From contig JALHMW010000003.1 in assembly GCA_022843845.1 (NCBI GenBank), positions 231,724-295,723 on the forward strand: a stretch of DNA of 64,000 bases, written 5' to 3'. Positions 1 to 8,921 of the stretch are shown one piece after another. The translations under genes and the position numbers were made by a program. This stretch comes from Archangium sp. (GTDB taxonomy: Bacteria; Myxococcota; Myxococcia; Myxococcales; Myxococcaceae). The notes beneath the pieces are model-generated. The model worked only from the letters and a program-made list of their open reading frames with translations. It searched no databases and was not told where the DNA came from. Position 1 is the stretch's first letter; each line of letters begins with the position of its first letter.

Positions 1-711
1 CGCGCGAGCGCGGCGTCGATCACGGCGGTGGTGCCCTATTACGGCTACGCACGGCAGGACCGGAAGGTGGCGGCGCGCACGCCCATCACCGCGAAGCTGG
101 TGGCCGACCTGTTCGAGACGGCCGGCGTGACGCGCGTGGTGTCGATGGACATGCACGCCGGGCAGATTCAGGGGTTCTTCAACATCCCCACCGATCACCT
201 CTACGCCTCGCCGGTGTTCCTCGATGATCTGCGAAAGAAGTTCGCGACCACCGACAACCTCGTGATCGTCTCGCCAGACGCGGGTGGCGTCGAGCGCGCG
301 CGGGCGTACTCCAAGCGGCTCAACTGCCCGCTGGCCATCATCGACAAGCGCCGCCCACGCCCGAACTCGTCAGAGGTGATGAACCTCATCGGCGACGTGA
401 AGGGCCGCGACGCGATCATCATCGACGACATCATCGACACCGCCGGCACGCTGACGCAGGGCGCTGCAGCACTGAAGGAAAAGGGCGCCAGCAGCGTGTA
501 CGCGTACATCGTGCACCCGATCCTCTCTGGGCCGGCGATCGCGCGCGTCAACGAGTCGGTGCTCGAAGAGCTGGTGGTGGCCGACACGGTGCCCTTGAGC
601 AAGTCGGCTCAGGCGTGCACGAAGATCCGCTCGGTCGGCTCGGAGCGGCTGTTCGGTGAGGCGATCGCGCGCATCTATCGCGCCGAGTCGCTCTCGAGCC
701 TGTTCGTATGA
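1..711 (+). CDS. prs: Ribose-phosphate pyrophosphokinase (PRPP synthetase), 5'-truncated
   Basis: Cytosolic enzyme making PRPP from ribose 5-phosphate and ATP for nucleotide, His and Trp synthesis. The frame is open from the first base of the window (it reads into [10 protein letters not shown]), so the true start lies upstream and the GTG at 28 is only an internal codon. Seen directly: the conserved [10 protein letters not shown] segment of the ATP/active-site region, and the PRPP-binding loop [10 protein letters not shown]. The visible 236 residues are the C-terminal three quarters of a family of about 310-320 aa. The stop overlaps the start of the next gene (ATGA at 708-711), which suggests co-transcription with the flavoprotein gene although the functions look unrelated. 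Confidence 0.95.
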   Translation, partial: RASAASITAVVPYYGYARQDRKVAARTPITAKLVADLFETAGVTRVVSMDMHAGQIQGFFNIPTDHLYASPVFLDDLRKKFATTDNLVIVSPDAGGVERARAYSKRLNCPLAIIDKRRPRPNSSEVMNLIGDVKGRDAIIIDDIIDTAGTLTQGAAALKEKGASSVYAYIVHPILSGPAIARVNESVLEELVVADTVPLSKSAQACTKIRSVGSERLFGEAIARIYRAESLSSLFV

Positions 712-2057
712 AGGCCGGTCAGGTCGCGGCGACACTCTCGAGCCAGCTCGAGGGAGAGGTGCTGCAGCCGACCGACGCTCGGTTCGAAGACGCTGCGGCG
801 ATCTTCAACCGCGAGTTCCAGCACCAGCCGGCGCTCATCGCGCGGTGCAAGACGACACGTGACGTGGTGAACACGGTGCGCGCTGCCACTGGGGCCGGGT
901 TGCCCTTGACCGTGAGGAGCGGTGGGCACGCGCATGGGGGCCACTCGGTCGGCGCTGATGCGCTCGTCGCCGATCTCCGCGGGCTCGACTCGCTCGAGCT
1001 CGACGAGGCCGCGATGACCGTCACGGTCGGAGGCGGCGTCAACGCGCTCGCGCTGATCGAGCACCTGTACGACCGGGGCCTGGCGACGGTGACCGGCTTC
1101 GACCCGCGCGTCGGCGTGAGCGGGCTGACCCTGGGAGGCGGCTACGGCCTGCTGTCCCGCATGCACGGCATGGCGTGCGATCAGCTGCTGTCGGCCGAAG
1201 TGGTGCTCGCCGACGGCTCGGTCGTGGTCGCGAGCGCGAACGAGCACCCCGAGCTGCTCTGGGCGTTGAAGGGAGCAGGCGCGAACTTCGGGGTGGTGAC
1301 GCGTCTGACGCTCGCGGTTCGCCCGCTGCCGGAACTCTACGGCGGCGTGATCTCCTACCACGCAAGCCGGAGTGACGAGCTCCTGCCCCGGTACGCCGAG
1401 CTCGTCGCGGGCGGGCTGCCCGACTCGACGACCGTCTACGTCGGCATCGACACCAGCCCCGATGAGATCTCCTCGCTGTCGTTGATCGCCTTTCACCTCG
1501 GCGATCTCGAGGAAGGTGCGCGAGTGCTCGCGCCGTTGACGTCCTGGGGCCGGCCGCTCGCAGGAGCGTTCGATGAGTTCGACCTGCTCGCGCTCCACCA
1601 GCCCGGCGGCGACACCTTTCCCGAGGGGTTCAAGCACTCGTGGCGCAGTCACTTCCTGCCGTCGTTCGAAAGCTCGACGGTCGCGACGCTGGTGGGCGCC
1701 ATCGAAGAGGCCCGTGCGTTTCCGAGCTGGACGGTGATCGAGCACATGGGCGGAGCCATCGGCGCGCTGGACGGCGCTGCCACCGCGTTCCCCCACCGAC
1801 GCGCTGCGTTCGGGGTCGTCAGCGCGCTCAAGTGGGAGAGCGACCCGCCGGCCGAGCCCCTCGCCTGGCAGGAGCGGCTCTGGCGCGAGCTCGCCCCCGC
1901 GTCGCTCGGCTCGTACGTGAACTACGCCTCGGACAAACACGGGCCCCAGGCGATCAGGGCGGCCTACGGGGCCAACCTGCCGCGGCTCATCGAGCTCAAG
2001 CGTCGGTACGATCCCTTCAGGGTCTTCTGCGGCAACATCACGATTCCCGCGGCGTGA
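708..2057 (+). CDS. FAD-binding oxidoreductase, berberine-bridge-enzyme (BBE) type
   Basis: A 449-aa flavoprotein of the PCMH/VAO superfamily. The FAD-binding half carries [10 protein letters not shown] (residues 71-80); His74 is the usual site of covalent 8-alpha FAD attachment. The [16 protein letters not shown] segment near residue 140 follows. The last 30 residues ([11 protein letters not shown] plus a terminal CGNITIP) are the C-terminal BBE motif. Relatives oxidise sugars, alkaloids and polyketide-type alcohols; the substrate here cannot be read from sequence. The start overlaps the prs stop by four bases, and the 3' end overlaps the convergent SDR gene by 20 bp. Confidence 0.88.
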   Translation: MKAGQVAATLSSQLEGEVLQPTDARFEDAAAIFNREFQHQPALIARCKTTRDVVNTVRAATGAGLPLTVRSGGHAHGGHSVGADALVADLRGLDSLELDEAAMTVTVGGGVNALALIEHLYDRGLATVTGFDPRVGVSGLTLGGGYGLLSRMHGMACDQLLSAEVVLADGSVVVASANEHPELLWALKGAGANFGVVTRLTLAVRPLPELYGGVISYHASRSDELLPRYAELVAGGLPDSTTVYVGIDTSPDEISSLSLIAFHLGDLEEGARVLAPLTSWGRPLAGAFDEFDLLALHQPGGDTFPEGFKHSWRSHFLPSFESSTVATLVGAIEEARAFPSWTVIEHMGGAIGALDGAATAFPHRRAAFGVVSALKWESDPPAEPLAWQERLWRELAPASLGSYVNYASDKHGPQAIRAAYGANLPRLIELKRRYDPFRVFCGNITIPAA

Positions 2058-2901
2058 GCCCCCAGTCGAGCAGCGTCTGGCGGTCCCGCTCCGCGTCGTC
2101 CATCGCGAGCGCGGCGAGCAGCTCGGCCTTTGGCGTCGCGCTGTAGCGCGCGCGCGGCACCTCGGCGGTCAGCGCTTCGACCACGAGTCGAGCGACCGCG
2201 GGTGCCGGGGTGGCGAGGGCGCGCGCCTCAGCGAGCACGCCGCGCACGTTCGCCCAGGGGATCTTCCAGGCCGCCCGTGACGCCGCCGGCGCTTCCCGTT
2301 CGACGCGGGCCATCTGGGCCTCGAGACGTTCCCACAGCGGAGTCGCGACGGCGCCGGGCTCGATCACCGACACGTGCACACCCGCGCTGGCGAGCTCGAG
2401 GCGCAGCCCGTCAGAGAGGCTCTCGAGCGCGAACTTCGAGGCCGAGTACGCCGCGGTGCCAGGCGCCGTCACCTGCCCTGCCCCTGAGCTGACGTTGACG
2501 ATGCGCCCCCGGTCGGCGCGGAGGCGTGGGAGCACGGCGCGGGTGACTCGAAACGCGCCGGTCACGTTCACCTCGAACAGGAGAGAGAGATCGGCCGGCG
2601 ACGTCCACTCGAGGGGCGCCGCGAAGGCGATGCCTGCGGCGTTCACCAGCCCGTGAAGACGCCGGGCCCGAAGGCTCCGACGCAGCCGCGCGACGAGCCC
2701 CAGCACGTCGCGGTCCTTCCGAACGTCGAGGCGCACCGGCACCACGCGGGGCCCATGGGCGGTGACCAGGGCTTTGGAGTCGACGTCGCGTCGAACGCCC
2801 GCGAAGACGCCGAAGCCGCCACCGATGAGGGCGTCGACCGACGCCGCGCCGATGCCCGACGAGGCGCCCGTCACCAGCACCCAGTCCTTCGGTGTCTTCA
2901 T
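2038..2901 (-). CDS. Short-chain dehydrogenase/reductase (SDR)
   Basis: A 287-aa classical SDR. From the ATG at 2901, the Rossmann motif TGASSGIG is at residues 11-18, the NAAG motif near 87-90, the catalytic Ser at about 138 (VNVSSG), and the YSASK motif gives Tyr152 and Lys156. The downstream PG motif (EPGAVATPLW) closes the cofactor pocket. The frame extends 17 codons further upstream, but that part is not SDR-like, so 2901 is preferred. Overall form resembles type 1 SDRs acting on lipophilic alcohols or ketones; substrate unknown. Divergent from the glycosidase gene across a 56-bp spacer. Confidence 0.9.
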   Translation of the reverse strand: MKTPKDWVLVTGASSGIGAASVDALIGGGFGVFAGVRRDVDSKALVTAHGPRVVPVRLDVRKDRDVLGLVARLRRSLRARRLHGLVNAAGIAFAAPLEWTSPADLSLLFEVNVTGAFRVTRAVLPRLRADRGRIVNVSSGAGQVTAPGTAAYSASKFALESLSDGLRLELASAGVHVSVIEPGAVATPLWERLEAQMARVEREAPAASRAAWKIPWANVRGVLAEARALATPAPAVARLVVEALTAEVPRARYSATPKAELLAALAMDDAERDRQTLLDWGLTPRES

Positions 2902-2957
2902 GCCGCAGAGTGTGGCGCGCCCCGTCGGCGCTGCCCAGTCTGGTGTAAGCACCGGCC

Positions 2958-4475
2958 ATGCGCCTGCCCACGTTCGTCGCCGCTGCGGTCCTGGTGTCCT
3001 GCACCCCGCCGGTGAAGCCCTTCCCCGACGGCTTCCTCTTCGGGGCCTCGATCGCCGGCTTCCAGGTCGACATGGGCTGCCCGACGATTCCCGCCGAGCA
3101 GTGTGAAGACCGGCGCAGCGACTGGTACCAGCTGATCACCGGCAAGGCGCAGGTGAACCCGACGGTCGCCGCGAACTTCACGTGGGATGCGCCGACCACC
3201 GCGCCCGGTCACTGGGAGCTATTCGAGCAGGACTTCACGCGCGCGAAGGACGAGCTGGGCCTCGACGCCATGCGGCTGTCGATCGAGTGGAGCCGCATCT
3301 TCCCCACCGCGACCGACGGCCTCGAGGGCGCCGCGCTCGCAGCCGTGGCGAACCGTGACGCCATCGACCGCTACCACGCGATGTTCGCCTCGTTGAAGGC
3401 GAAGGGCATCACGCCGCTGGTGACGCTGAACCACTACTCGCTCCCGGTGTGGATTCACGACGGGCTCGCCTGCCACCAGAACCTGGCGACGTGCACGAAC
3501 CGCGGCTGGCTCGACAAGGAGCGAATGCACCGTGAGATCGCGAAGTACTCCGGCTTCGTCGCGAAGGAGTTCGCTGGGGAGGTCGATCTCTGGGCGACGC
3601 TGAACGAGCCGTTCGCCGTCGTCATCCCCGGGTACCTGCAGCCCGGGAAGGACCGGGTGAATCCTCCGGCGGCGTCGCTGCGCTTCGAAGAGGCGCGCCA
3701 GGTGGCGATCGCGATGATCGAAGGCCACGCGCGCATGTACGACGCGGTGAGGTCGAACGACACGGTCGACGCAGACGGCAACGGGAAGCCCGCCGAGATC
3801 GGCATCGTCTTTCCCATCGTTCCGGCGCTGCCGAAGGACCCTGCGAACGCGCTCGACACCCGCGGTGCCGAGAACGTCTTCTACTTGAACAACCAGCTCT
3901 TCCTCGACGGCGTGATCAACGGAACGATGGACGCGAACATCGACGGCAAGGCCGATGGCCCGCCTCGCGACGATCTCGTCGGCCGCTGCGACTGGCTCGG
4001 CATCAACTACTACTCGCGCGTGAAGGTGACCGGCACCGACTCGCCCAGCTTCCCGCAGTTCTCGGTGCTCTCGACGTTCGACCCGTTCTCGCTCGAGCTG
4101 TGGGACGACACGCCGCAGGGCATCTTCGACGCGATCACCTGGGCGAAGGGCCGCTACGGCAAGCCGATGTACATCAGCGAGACGGGCGTCGACGGCGCCG
4201 CTGATGCCGAGAAGACCGCGAGCTGGCTGGTGCGGTACCTGTCGATGACGCAGAAGGCGATTCGCGCCGGCGCCGACGTGCGCGGGTTCTTCTACTGGTC
4301 GTTGATCGACAACTACGAGTGGAACCACGGCATGGCGATGAAGTTCGGGCTCTACGCGGTGGGTGCCGACGCGCAGAAGACGCGCACGCCGCGGTCGGCG
4401 GTGAGCGCGTACCGGCAGATCACGAAGGCGAAGGACGTGCCGGCCGAGCTGAAGAAGCAGTACGCCGCAGAGTAG
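2958..4475 (+). CDS. Glycoside hydrolase family 1 (beta-glucosidase-like) lipoprotein
   Basis: A 505-aa retaining beta-glycosidase. The N-terminus has a short hydrophobic stretch ending in LVSC, a plausible lipobox, so the enzyme is probably exported and lipid-anchored; most GH1 enzymes are cytosolic. The fold signature starts at FPDGFLFGASIAGFQ. The acid/base is Glu217 in TLNEP. The nucleophile should be Glu408 in ISETGVDG, where the usual ITENG is altered at the Asn. A WSLIDNYEW motif (aglycone/sugar site, normally WSLLDNFEW) is present near residue 455. Likely cleaves beta-glucosides or beta-galactosides outside the inner membrane. Confidence 0.88.
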   Translation: MRLPTFVAAAVLVSCTPPVKPFPDGFLFGASIAGFQVDMGCPTIPAEQCEDRRSDWYQLITGKAQVNPTVAANFTWDAPTTAPGHWELFEQDFTRAKDELGLDAMRLSIEWSRIFPTATDGLEGAALAAVANRDAIDRYHAMFASLKAKGITPLVTLNHYSLPVWIHDGLACHQNLATCTNRGWLDKERMHREIAKYSGFVAKEFAGEVDLWATLNEPFAVVIPGYLQPGKDRVNPPAASLRFEEARQVAIAMIEGHARMYDAVRSNDTVDADGNGKPAEIGIVFPIVPALPKDPANALDTRGAENVFYLNNQLFLDGVINGTMDANIDGKADGPPRDDLVGRCDWLGINYYSRVKVTGTDSPSFPQFSVLSTFDPFSLELWDDTPQGIFDAITWAKGRYGKPMYISETGVDGAADAEKTASWLVRYLSMTQKAIRAGADVRGFFYWSLIDNYEWNHGMAMKFGLYAVGADAQKTRTPRSAVSAYRQITKAKDVPAELKKQYAAE

Positions 4476-4793
4476 CGCTCCGCGCGGTCGTTGCGCTGAC
4501 CACGACTCGAGGGGCCAGCACCCTCACGTCGAGCAGGTGCCGGTGCCCGAGCCATCAGGTTCTGGCACCTGCCCGCCGTGCAGGACGGCGCCCCACCGTC
4601 GAGCTGCAGAACGAGCTGCTGGTGCTCCCGAGGACGCAGCTGGAGGCCGCGCGCACACAGCGTCTGCGCGGTGCGATCACCATCGTTGCCGACGCTCCCG
4701 CCCTGAGGCCGGAGGCGCTCCCTGGCACGCCTCGCCCTGAGCGCGCCTGCATGAAGGGTTGCACGCGAGGATCGCGGGGCTAAGCAGGCACGA
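4476..4793 (+). other. Intergenic region with an inverted repeat
   Basis: A 318-bp stretch without a convincing gene. It holds an inverted repeat, CAGGTGCC at 4534-4541 and GGCACCTG at 4564-4571, separated by 22 bases. It could form a stem after the glycosidase gene but has no T-run, so it is not a clear intrinsic terminator. Short open frames cross the region but look like random high-GC translation. Confidence 0.4.
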
Positions 4794-5738
4794 ATGCACC
4801 GCATCATCGCCGTCTCACTCCTCTCGCTCACCGCGGGCTGCCGTTCATCGTCGGCAATGGATGCAGGCCCGACTCTCGCGACGCCGACGCCGGCCATCCG
4901 CTCCGAGATCGAGGCAGCGCTCGCGAAGCGGCAGCAGGGCAACGCGCCGGTCGCGACGACGCTGTTGCTCGAGGCCGCAACGCACGCGAGGGCCGCGAAC
5001 GATCTCGCTGGAGAAGCCTGGGCGCTCCACCGCGCGGGCGACACGCTGCTCGATCAAGATCGCTGTGGCCCATCACGGGCGCGCTACGTCGAGGCGATGA
5101 CGCTCCACCAACGGCTCGGCGATCGCGCGAAGGTCGGTCTTGCTGCGAACGATCTCGGGCTCTGGGCCCGCCGCTGCGAGCTCGACGAGGCGATCGGCTG
5201 GTTCTCGGTCGCGATGACGTACCGCCGCGATGATCCCAGAGCGTTCGCCACCAGCGCCAACAACCTCGCGGGCACGTTCTGGAACATGAATCGTCCTGAC
5301 GAGGCGCAGCTGACCTGGGAGGAAGCACTCGCTGCCGCCGAGCGCGCGAACGAGCTGGTGATGCAGCGCAAGGTGCTGGCCAACCTCGCGCTGCTCTGGG
5401 TCCTGCGCGCCGAGGGCCGGTATGACGATGATCCCCTCGCGCGGGAGCAGTCCATCGACGAGCTGCTCGCCCGGGCCGAGAACGCCGATGGTGGAGCAGA
5501 CGAGCTCGACGCCGACACGCTGCTCGCCGAGCTCGACCGCCGCCGTGAGCGCTTCGACGGTGCGGCGGCCACGAAGAAAGAAGTCCCCGAAGACTCCCCT
5601 GCCCTGGCTCGTGCCCGCGACTACTTCAACCGCGCCATCGAGGCGGCGAAGCGCGGCGGAGAAGATCCGATCGTCGTCTGCGGCTCGTTCGGCACCTTCG
5701 ACGATCGGTGCGAGCTGCTCACGCCGAAGACGCCATGA
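4794..5738 (+). CDS. TPR-like lipoprotein of unknown function
   Basis: A 314-aa protein with a short signal ending in LTAGC (lipobox, Cys16), so probably a lipoprotein. The mature part is alpha-helical with TPR-like spacing: Ala/Leu/Trp-rich repeats such as AGEAWALHRAGDTLL, AANDLGLWARRC and SANNLAGTFWNM between residues 60 and 185, followed by a charged Glu/Asp-rich helix. No catalytic motif is seen. The C-terminus has Cys pairs (VVCGSF and DDRCELL) that could form a disulfide. Stand-alone gene with no clear partner. Confidence 0.72.
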   Translation: MHRIIAVSLLSLTAGCRSSSAMDAGPTLATPTPAIRSEIEAALAKRQQGNAPVATTLLLEAATHARAANDLAGEAWALHRAGDTLLDQDRCGPSRARYVEAMTLHQRLGDRAKVGLAANDLGLWARRCELDEAIGWFSVAMTYRRDDPRAFATSANNLAGTFWNMNRPDEAQLTWEEALAAAERANELVMQRKVLANLALLWVLRAEGRYDDDPLAREQSIDELLARAENADGGADELDADTLLAELDRRRERFDGAAATKKEVPEDSPALARARDYFNRAIEAAKRGGEDPIVVCGSFGTFDDRCELLTPKTP

Positions 5739-5880
5739 CGAGGTGGGCTCGCGTGACGGTGCTCAGTCTCGGTGCCCTTGAGTCGGCTGCCAAGGCTCGG
5801 CGCGTCTGACCGCAGACGTTCTCCGATGGACTCGACGTGGTGAGGCGGTGACTGGGTGCTCGCGGGTCAGCTCGGCGCCG

Positions 5881-6948
5881 TCAGTACACGAACGGAATGA
5901 TGCGCCACTTCACCCGCTGCACGTACGCGTCCCACAGCGGGCCGTACTTCTTCGCGCAGCGCCGATCGTCATCGAGCTGCCGGGGCAGGAAGAGCGCCAC
6001 GTAGTACAGGGGGTACAGCCAGGGCTGCCACGCCGTGACGTAGCCGAGCGACAGCGCGAGCCCCGACGCCATCAACAGCTCGCCCAGGTAGTTCACGTGT
6101 CGAGACAGCCCCCAGAAGCCGTTGACCAGCACGCGCCCTTCCAGCGCGATCGGCGCGATCAGCCCGAACGCCTTCTTGTTCGGGTCGCGCTTGAACCAGT
6201 ACTTCTGCATGTTCGCCCCGCGCGCGAACGACCACCCGGTGAAGAAGACGAGGGCGATGAGCGGAAGCACGACGGCCGGCAGGTGCGGGTTTGGTTGCTC
6301 CGCGAGCGCCCAGAGGCCCACGCCGTAGAAGTACGGGTAGAAGACGAGGCAGCCCCACGTCAGCTTGAAGCCCACGCGCTCGGCGACGAAGTCGTACGTG
6401 TAGAGGTGCACCTCTTCGAAGAAGAGGTACTCGCACAGGAAGAACGAGAAGAGCCCAACGTAGAGGAAGACTCCCGGGTTCGGATCGTCACGGTGCAGCG
6501 ACAGGTGGTGGGCCGCGAACGACAGCACGTTGAGTTCGAGGATCACCGCGCCGATCAGGTACAGGTACATCTTCGCGTCGACGCGCCCGCCCCAGAGCTG
6601 CGGCTGCTCGATGCGGCCGAGGAAGAGATCCTTGAAGAGGTTGGAGCCCTCGACTGGCTTCGCGGGCAGCACGATCGCAGCCGAGGCGAGGAGCCCGGTC
6701 ACGCACGCGCCGATCACCAACTCCCAGCGGTGCACGTAGAACGCGTTCCACTCGAGCAGGCCCTGCCAACACGCGAGCGCCCAGAGGCCGACGCAGATCA
6801 GGAATACCACCAGGCCGTTGAGGTGGTACCGCAGCTTCGCGCCCGTCACCGGGTTGGTGACGTAGCCGTCGACCCATCGGCCTGGCACCACGGCGTTGAG
6901 CACGAACACCACCAGGTACATCACGAGCGGCCACAGGAACGCAGGCAT
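5881..6948 (-). CDS. Sterol C14-reductase-like integral membrane enzyme (ERG4/ERG24 family)
   Basis: A 355-aa polytopic membrane protein with the signatures of the ERG24/LBR/DHCR7 sterol reductase family. An early NPVTGAKLRYHLNGL segment and RGANMQKYWFKRDP are present; the C-terminal block has GFWGLSRHVNYLGE, YPLYYVALF, PRQLDDDRRCAKKYG and a terminal WRIIPFVY. Family members use NADPH to reduce sterol double bonds (delta-14, delta-7 or delta-24). About eight to ten hydrophobic segments are seen. The ATG at 6948 overlaps the trmD stop (TGATG), so translation is probably coupled; a GTG at 6951 is an alternative start. Which double bond is reduced cannot be fixed from sequence. Confidence 0.85.
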   Translation of the reverse strand: MPAFLWPLVMYLVVFVLNAVVPGRWVDGYVTNPVTGAKLRYHLNGLVVFLICVGLWALACWQGLLEWNAFYVHRWELVIGACVTGLLASAAIVLPAKPVEGSNLFKDLFLGRIEQPQLWGGRVDAKMYLYLIGAVILELNVLSFAAHHLSLHRDDPNPGVFLYVGLFSFFLCEYLFFEEVHLYTYDFVAERVGFKLTWGCLVFYPYFYGVGLWALAEQPNPHLPAVVLPLIALVFFTGWSFARGANMQKYWFKRDPNKKAFGLIAPIALEGRVLVNGFWGLSRHVNYLGELLMASGLALSLGYVTAWQPWLYPLYYVALFLPRQLDDDRRCAKKYGPLWDAYVQRVKWRIIPFVY

Positions 6949-7682
6949 CACAACTTCTCCAGCGGGGTCGAGAGGAGCTTCACGTCGGCCTTGTTCAATA
7001 CGAGCTTCGCGAAGAGATCAGGGCGTCGCGCCTTCGTCAGCTGGAGCGCGTGCCAGCGGCGCCATCGCTCGATGCGCGCGTGATCGCCCCCTTGCAACAC
7101 CTCGGGCACGGTCATGCCGCGGAACTCCACGGGCCGGGTGTAGTGCGGGTGCTCGAGCAGGTTCGCCTCGAAGCTCTCGGTGGTGGCCGAGGTGGCGTTG
7201 CCGAGCACCCCGGGCACCAGCCGCGCGACCGCGTCGATGACACACAACGCGGCGACCTCACCGCCGGTCAGCACGAAGTCTCCGAGCGAGAGTTCCTCGT
7301 CGATCCACGCCAGCGCGCGCTCGTCGACGCCCTCGTAGCGGCCGCAGACCAGAATCGCCGAGCCCTGCGCCGCGAGCGCTCGGGCCTTCGGTTGATCGAA
7401 CGTCGGCCCTCGTGGGCTCATGAGGATCACCCGGGCCTCAGGGAGCCGTGCTTTCGCCGCCTCGATGGCGCCGACGAGCGACTCCACCTTCATCACCATG
7501 CCCGCGCCGCCGCCGTACGGCGTGTCGTCGGTGTTCCGGTGCTTGTTGTTGGCGAAGTCGCGCACGTCGGTGGCGGTGACGTGCAGCAGGCCCTTGTCGC
7601 GCGCTTTGCCGAGGATCGACTCCGACGTGTAGCCGGTGATCATCGTCGGGAAGAGCGTGAGGACCTCGAAGCGCATGCTCAC
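6948..7682 (-). CDS. trmD: tRNA (guanine-N1-)-methyltransferase TrmD
   Basis: A 244-aa SPOUT methyltransferase that puts m1G at position 37 of tRNAs to prevent +1 frameshifting. Diagnostic features: FEVLTLFP at the N-terminus, GGGAGMVMK near residue 60, and the trefoil-knot SAM-binding segment [12 protein letters not shown] followed by [10 protein letters not shown]. The start is either the GTG at 7682, overlapping the rimM stop, or the ATG at 7676 two codons later. Sits in the classical rpsP-rimM-trmD order, here without rplS at the end; a sterol-reductase gene follows instead. Confidence 0.97.
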   Translation of the reverse strand: MSMRFEVLTLFPTMITGYTSESILGKARDKGLLHVTATDVRDFANNKHRNTDDTPYGGGAGMVMKVESLVGAIEAAKARLPEARVILMSPRGPTFDQPKARALAAQGSAILVCGRYEGVDERALAWIDEELSLGDFVLTGGEVAALCVIDAVARLVPGVLGNATSATTESFEANLLEHPHYTRPVEFRGMTVPEVLQGGDHARIERWRRWHALQLTKARRPDLFAKLVLNKADVKLLSTPLEKL

Positions 7683-8212
7683 TTGTCGTCGTCGAAGACG
7701 AGCGGCTTCAAGACGATCGTCCGCGCGTCGAGATCGATCTTCACCACGAAGTCGTCAGCGAACGGCACCATCTCTTCGTGCTCGCCGTTCTTGAGCACCA
7801 GGTTCGGCACTGGGCCCGAGCTCCACACCTCGGCGACGATGCCCAGGGAGCGCCCATCCTCCGTCGATGCAGCGAGCCCCACCAGGTCGCCCTGGAAGAA
7901 CTCTCCCTCTTCCGGCTGATCGATCTCGTCGCGGTGCACCGACACCGTCGAGCCGACCAGCAGGTCCGCGGCTTCACGGCTCGAGAGCCCCTTGAGCTCC
8001 ACCAACAGGTCGCCGCCGGCGTCACGCACGGTCAGCAGCTCGAACTCGCGGGGGGCTCCCGCTTTCGGCGTCAGGCGCAGGCGATCGACCGTCCCGAGCG
8101 CCGACGACGCGGGGTCGAAGGTCTTCATCATCACGGCGCCCTTGAGGCCGTGCGCGCGCGACACGTAGCCGATGCCCAACCACTCGTTCACGGCAGGAGT
8201 CCTGGCAGTCAC
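7679..8212 (-). CDS. rimM: Ribosome maturation factor RimM
   Basis: A 177-aa 16S rRNA processing factor that binds S19 in the 30S head during assembly. The N-terminal barrel begins with [14 protein letters not shown], the standard RimM opening (V..AHGLRG). The C-terminal PRC-barrel contains [10 protein letters not shown] and [17 protein letters not shown], ending in ARTIVLKPL. Length is typical. Overlaps the trmD start and lies 24 bp after khpA in the rpsP operon. Confidence 0.95.
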   Translation of the reverse strand: MTARTPAVNEWLGIGYVSRAHGLKGAVMMKTFDPASSALGTVDRLRLTPKAGAPREFELLTVRDAGGDLLVELKGLSSREAADLLVGSTVSVHRDEIDQPEEGEFFQGDLVGLAASTEDGRSLGIVAEVWSSGPVPNLVLKNGEHEEMVPFADDFVVKIDLDARTIVLKPLVFDDDK

Positions 8213-8236
8213 GGGCGCCCCCTCAGAGGCTCTTGC

Positions 8237-8512
8237 TTACGGCGCGGCGACGTTCCCGTTGGCGTGCTGCCCGGCTCGGCGGTCATCGACCAGCTCGAGC
8301 CTGATCTTCTCACCCTTTTTCTGTGCGGCATGGGTGACGACGGTGCGCAGCGCGTTGATGGTGCGGCCATCGCGGCCGATCACCTTCCCGACGTCGTCAG
8401 GCGCCACTTTGAGCTCGTAGAGCGAGTGATCCGCTGCCGGGGTCACCGTCAGCTCGACCACCTCAGGCTTGTCGACGAGCGCCTTCGCGAGAAAGACGAT
8501 CAGGTCTTTCAC
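8237..8512 (-). CDS. khpA: KH-domain RNA-binding protein KhpA
   Basis: A 91-aa single type-II KH-domain protein. The GxxG loop is in GKVIGRDGRT (residues 41-50), followed by the helix INALRTVVTHAA. It carries a short non-conserved tail (QHANGNVAAP). KhpA homologues bind RNA, often with KhpB, and are regularly encoded between rpsP and rimM, as here (8 bp after rpsP). Confidence 0.93.
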   Translation of the reverse strand: MKDLIVFLAKALVDKPEVVELTVTPAADHSLYELKVAPDDVGKVIGRDGRTINALRTVVTHAAQKKGEKIRLELVDDRRAGQHANGNVAAP

Positions 8513-8520
8513 GGTGAGAT

Positions 8521-8775
8521 TCAGGCCTTGGCGACGGGCTTCTGCGTCTTCTTGTAGAGGTTTCCGACCGTCTCGGAGGGCTGCGCGCCCATCTTCGTCC
8601 AGTGGGCCCAGCGGTCTTCGTTCACCGCGAACTTCGCGGGGCTCTCGTTGGGATCGTACATGCCGATGTTCTCGATGAAACGACCATCGCGGGGCATGCG
8701 CGAGTCAGCGGCAACGACGTGATAATACGGACGCTTCTTGGCACCAGCGCGAGCAAGACGGAGGACGACGCTCAT
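8521..8775 (-). CDS. rpsP: 30S ribosomal protein S16
   Basis: An 84-aa S16 with the normal opening VVLRLARAGAKKRPYYHVVAADSR (shown in two parts: VVLRLARAGAKK, RPYYHVV) and the DGRFIENIGMYDP segment. A strong Shine-Dalgarno (AGGAG; plus-strand ctcct at 8784-8788) sits 8 bases before the ATG. First gene of the rpsP-khpA-rimM-trmD-sterol reductase operon; the promoter is predicted just upstream. Confidence 0.97.
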   Translation of the reverse strand: MSVVLRLARAGAKKRPYYHVVAADSRMPRDGRFIENIGMYDPNESPAKFAVNEDRWAHWTKMGAQPSETVGNLYKKTQKPVAKA

Positions 8776-8808
8776 CTGACAAACTCCTGAAAAGACGTTG
8801 GGAGGGTT

Positions 8809-8838
8809 GCCCTACACGGTTCCGGGCCAATCAGTCAA
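8809..8838 (-). promoter_or_regulatory. Predicted sigma-70 promoter of the rpsP operon
   Basis: On the minus strand a -35 box TTGACT (8838-8833) and a -10-like TAGGGC (8814-8809) are separated by 18 bases, giving a leader of roughly 27 nt before the rpsP Shine-Dalgarno and ATG. The -10 is weak but the -35 is near consensus and the position fits. Confidence 0.45.
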
Positions 8839-8921
8839 GCAGCGGGAGGAGGGCAGCTCCCAGCCAGCCTGTTCGTTGCACTCCGCGCCTCGCTCGGGGG
8901 TCTTCTGTCACTGGAGCTTTC

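Noticed and set aside
4534..4571. Inverted repeat as an intrinsic terminator of the GH1 gene
   Set aside because: Loop of 22 bases and no T-run.
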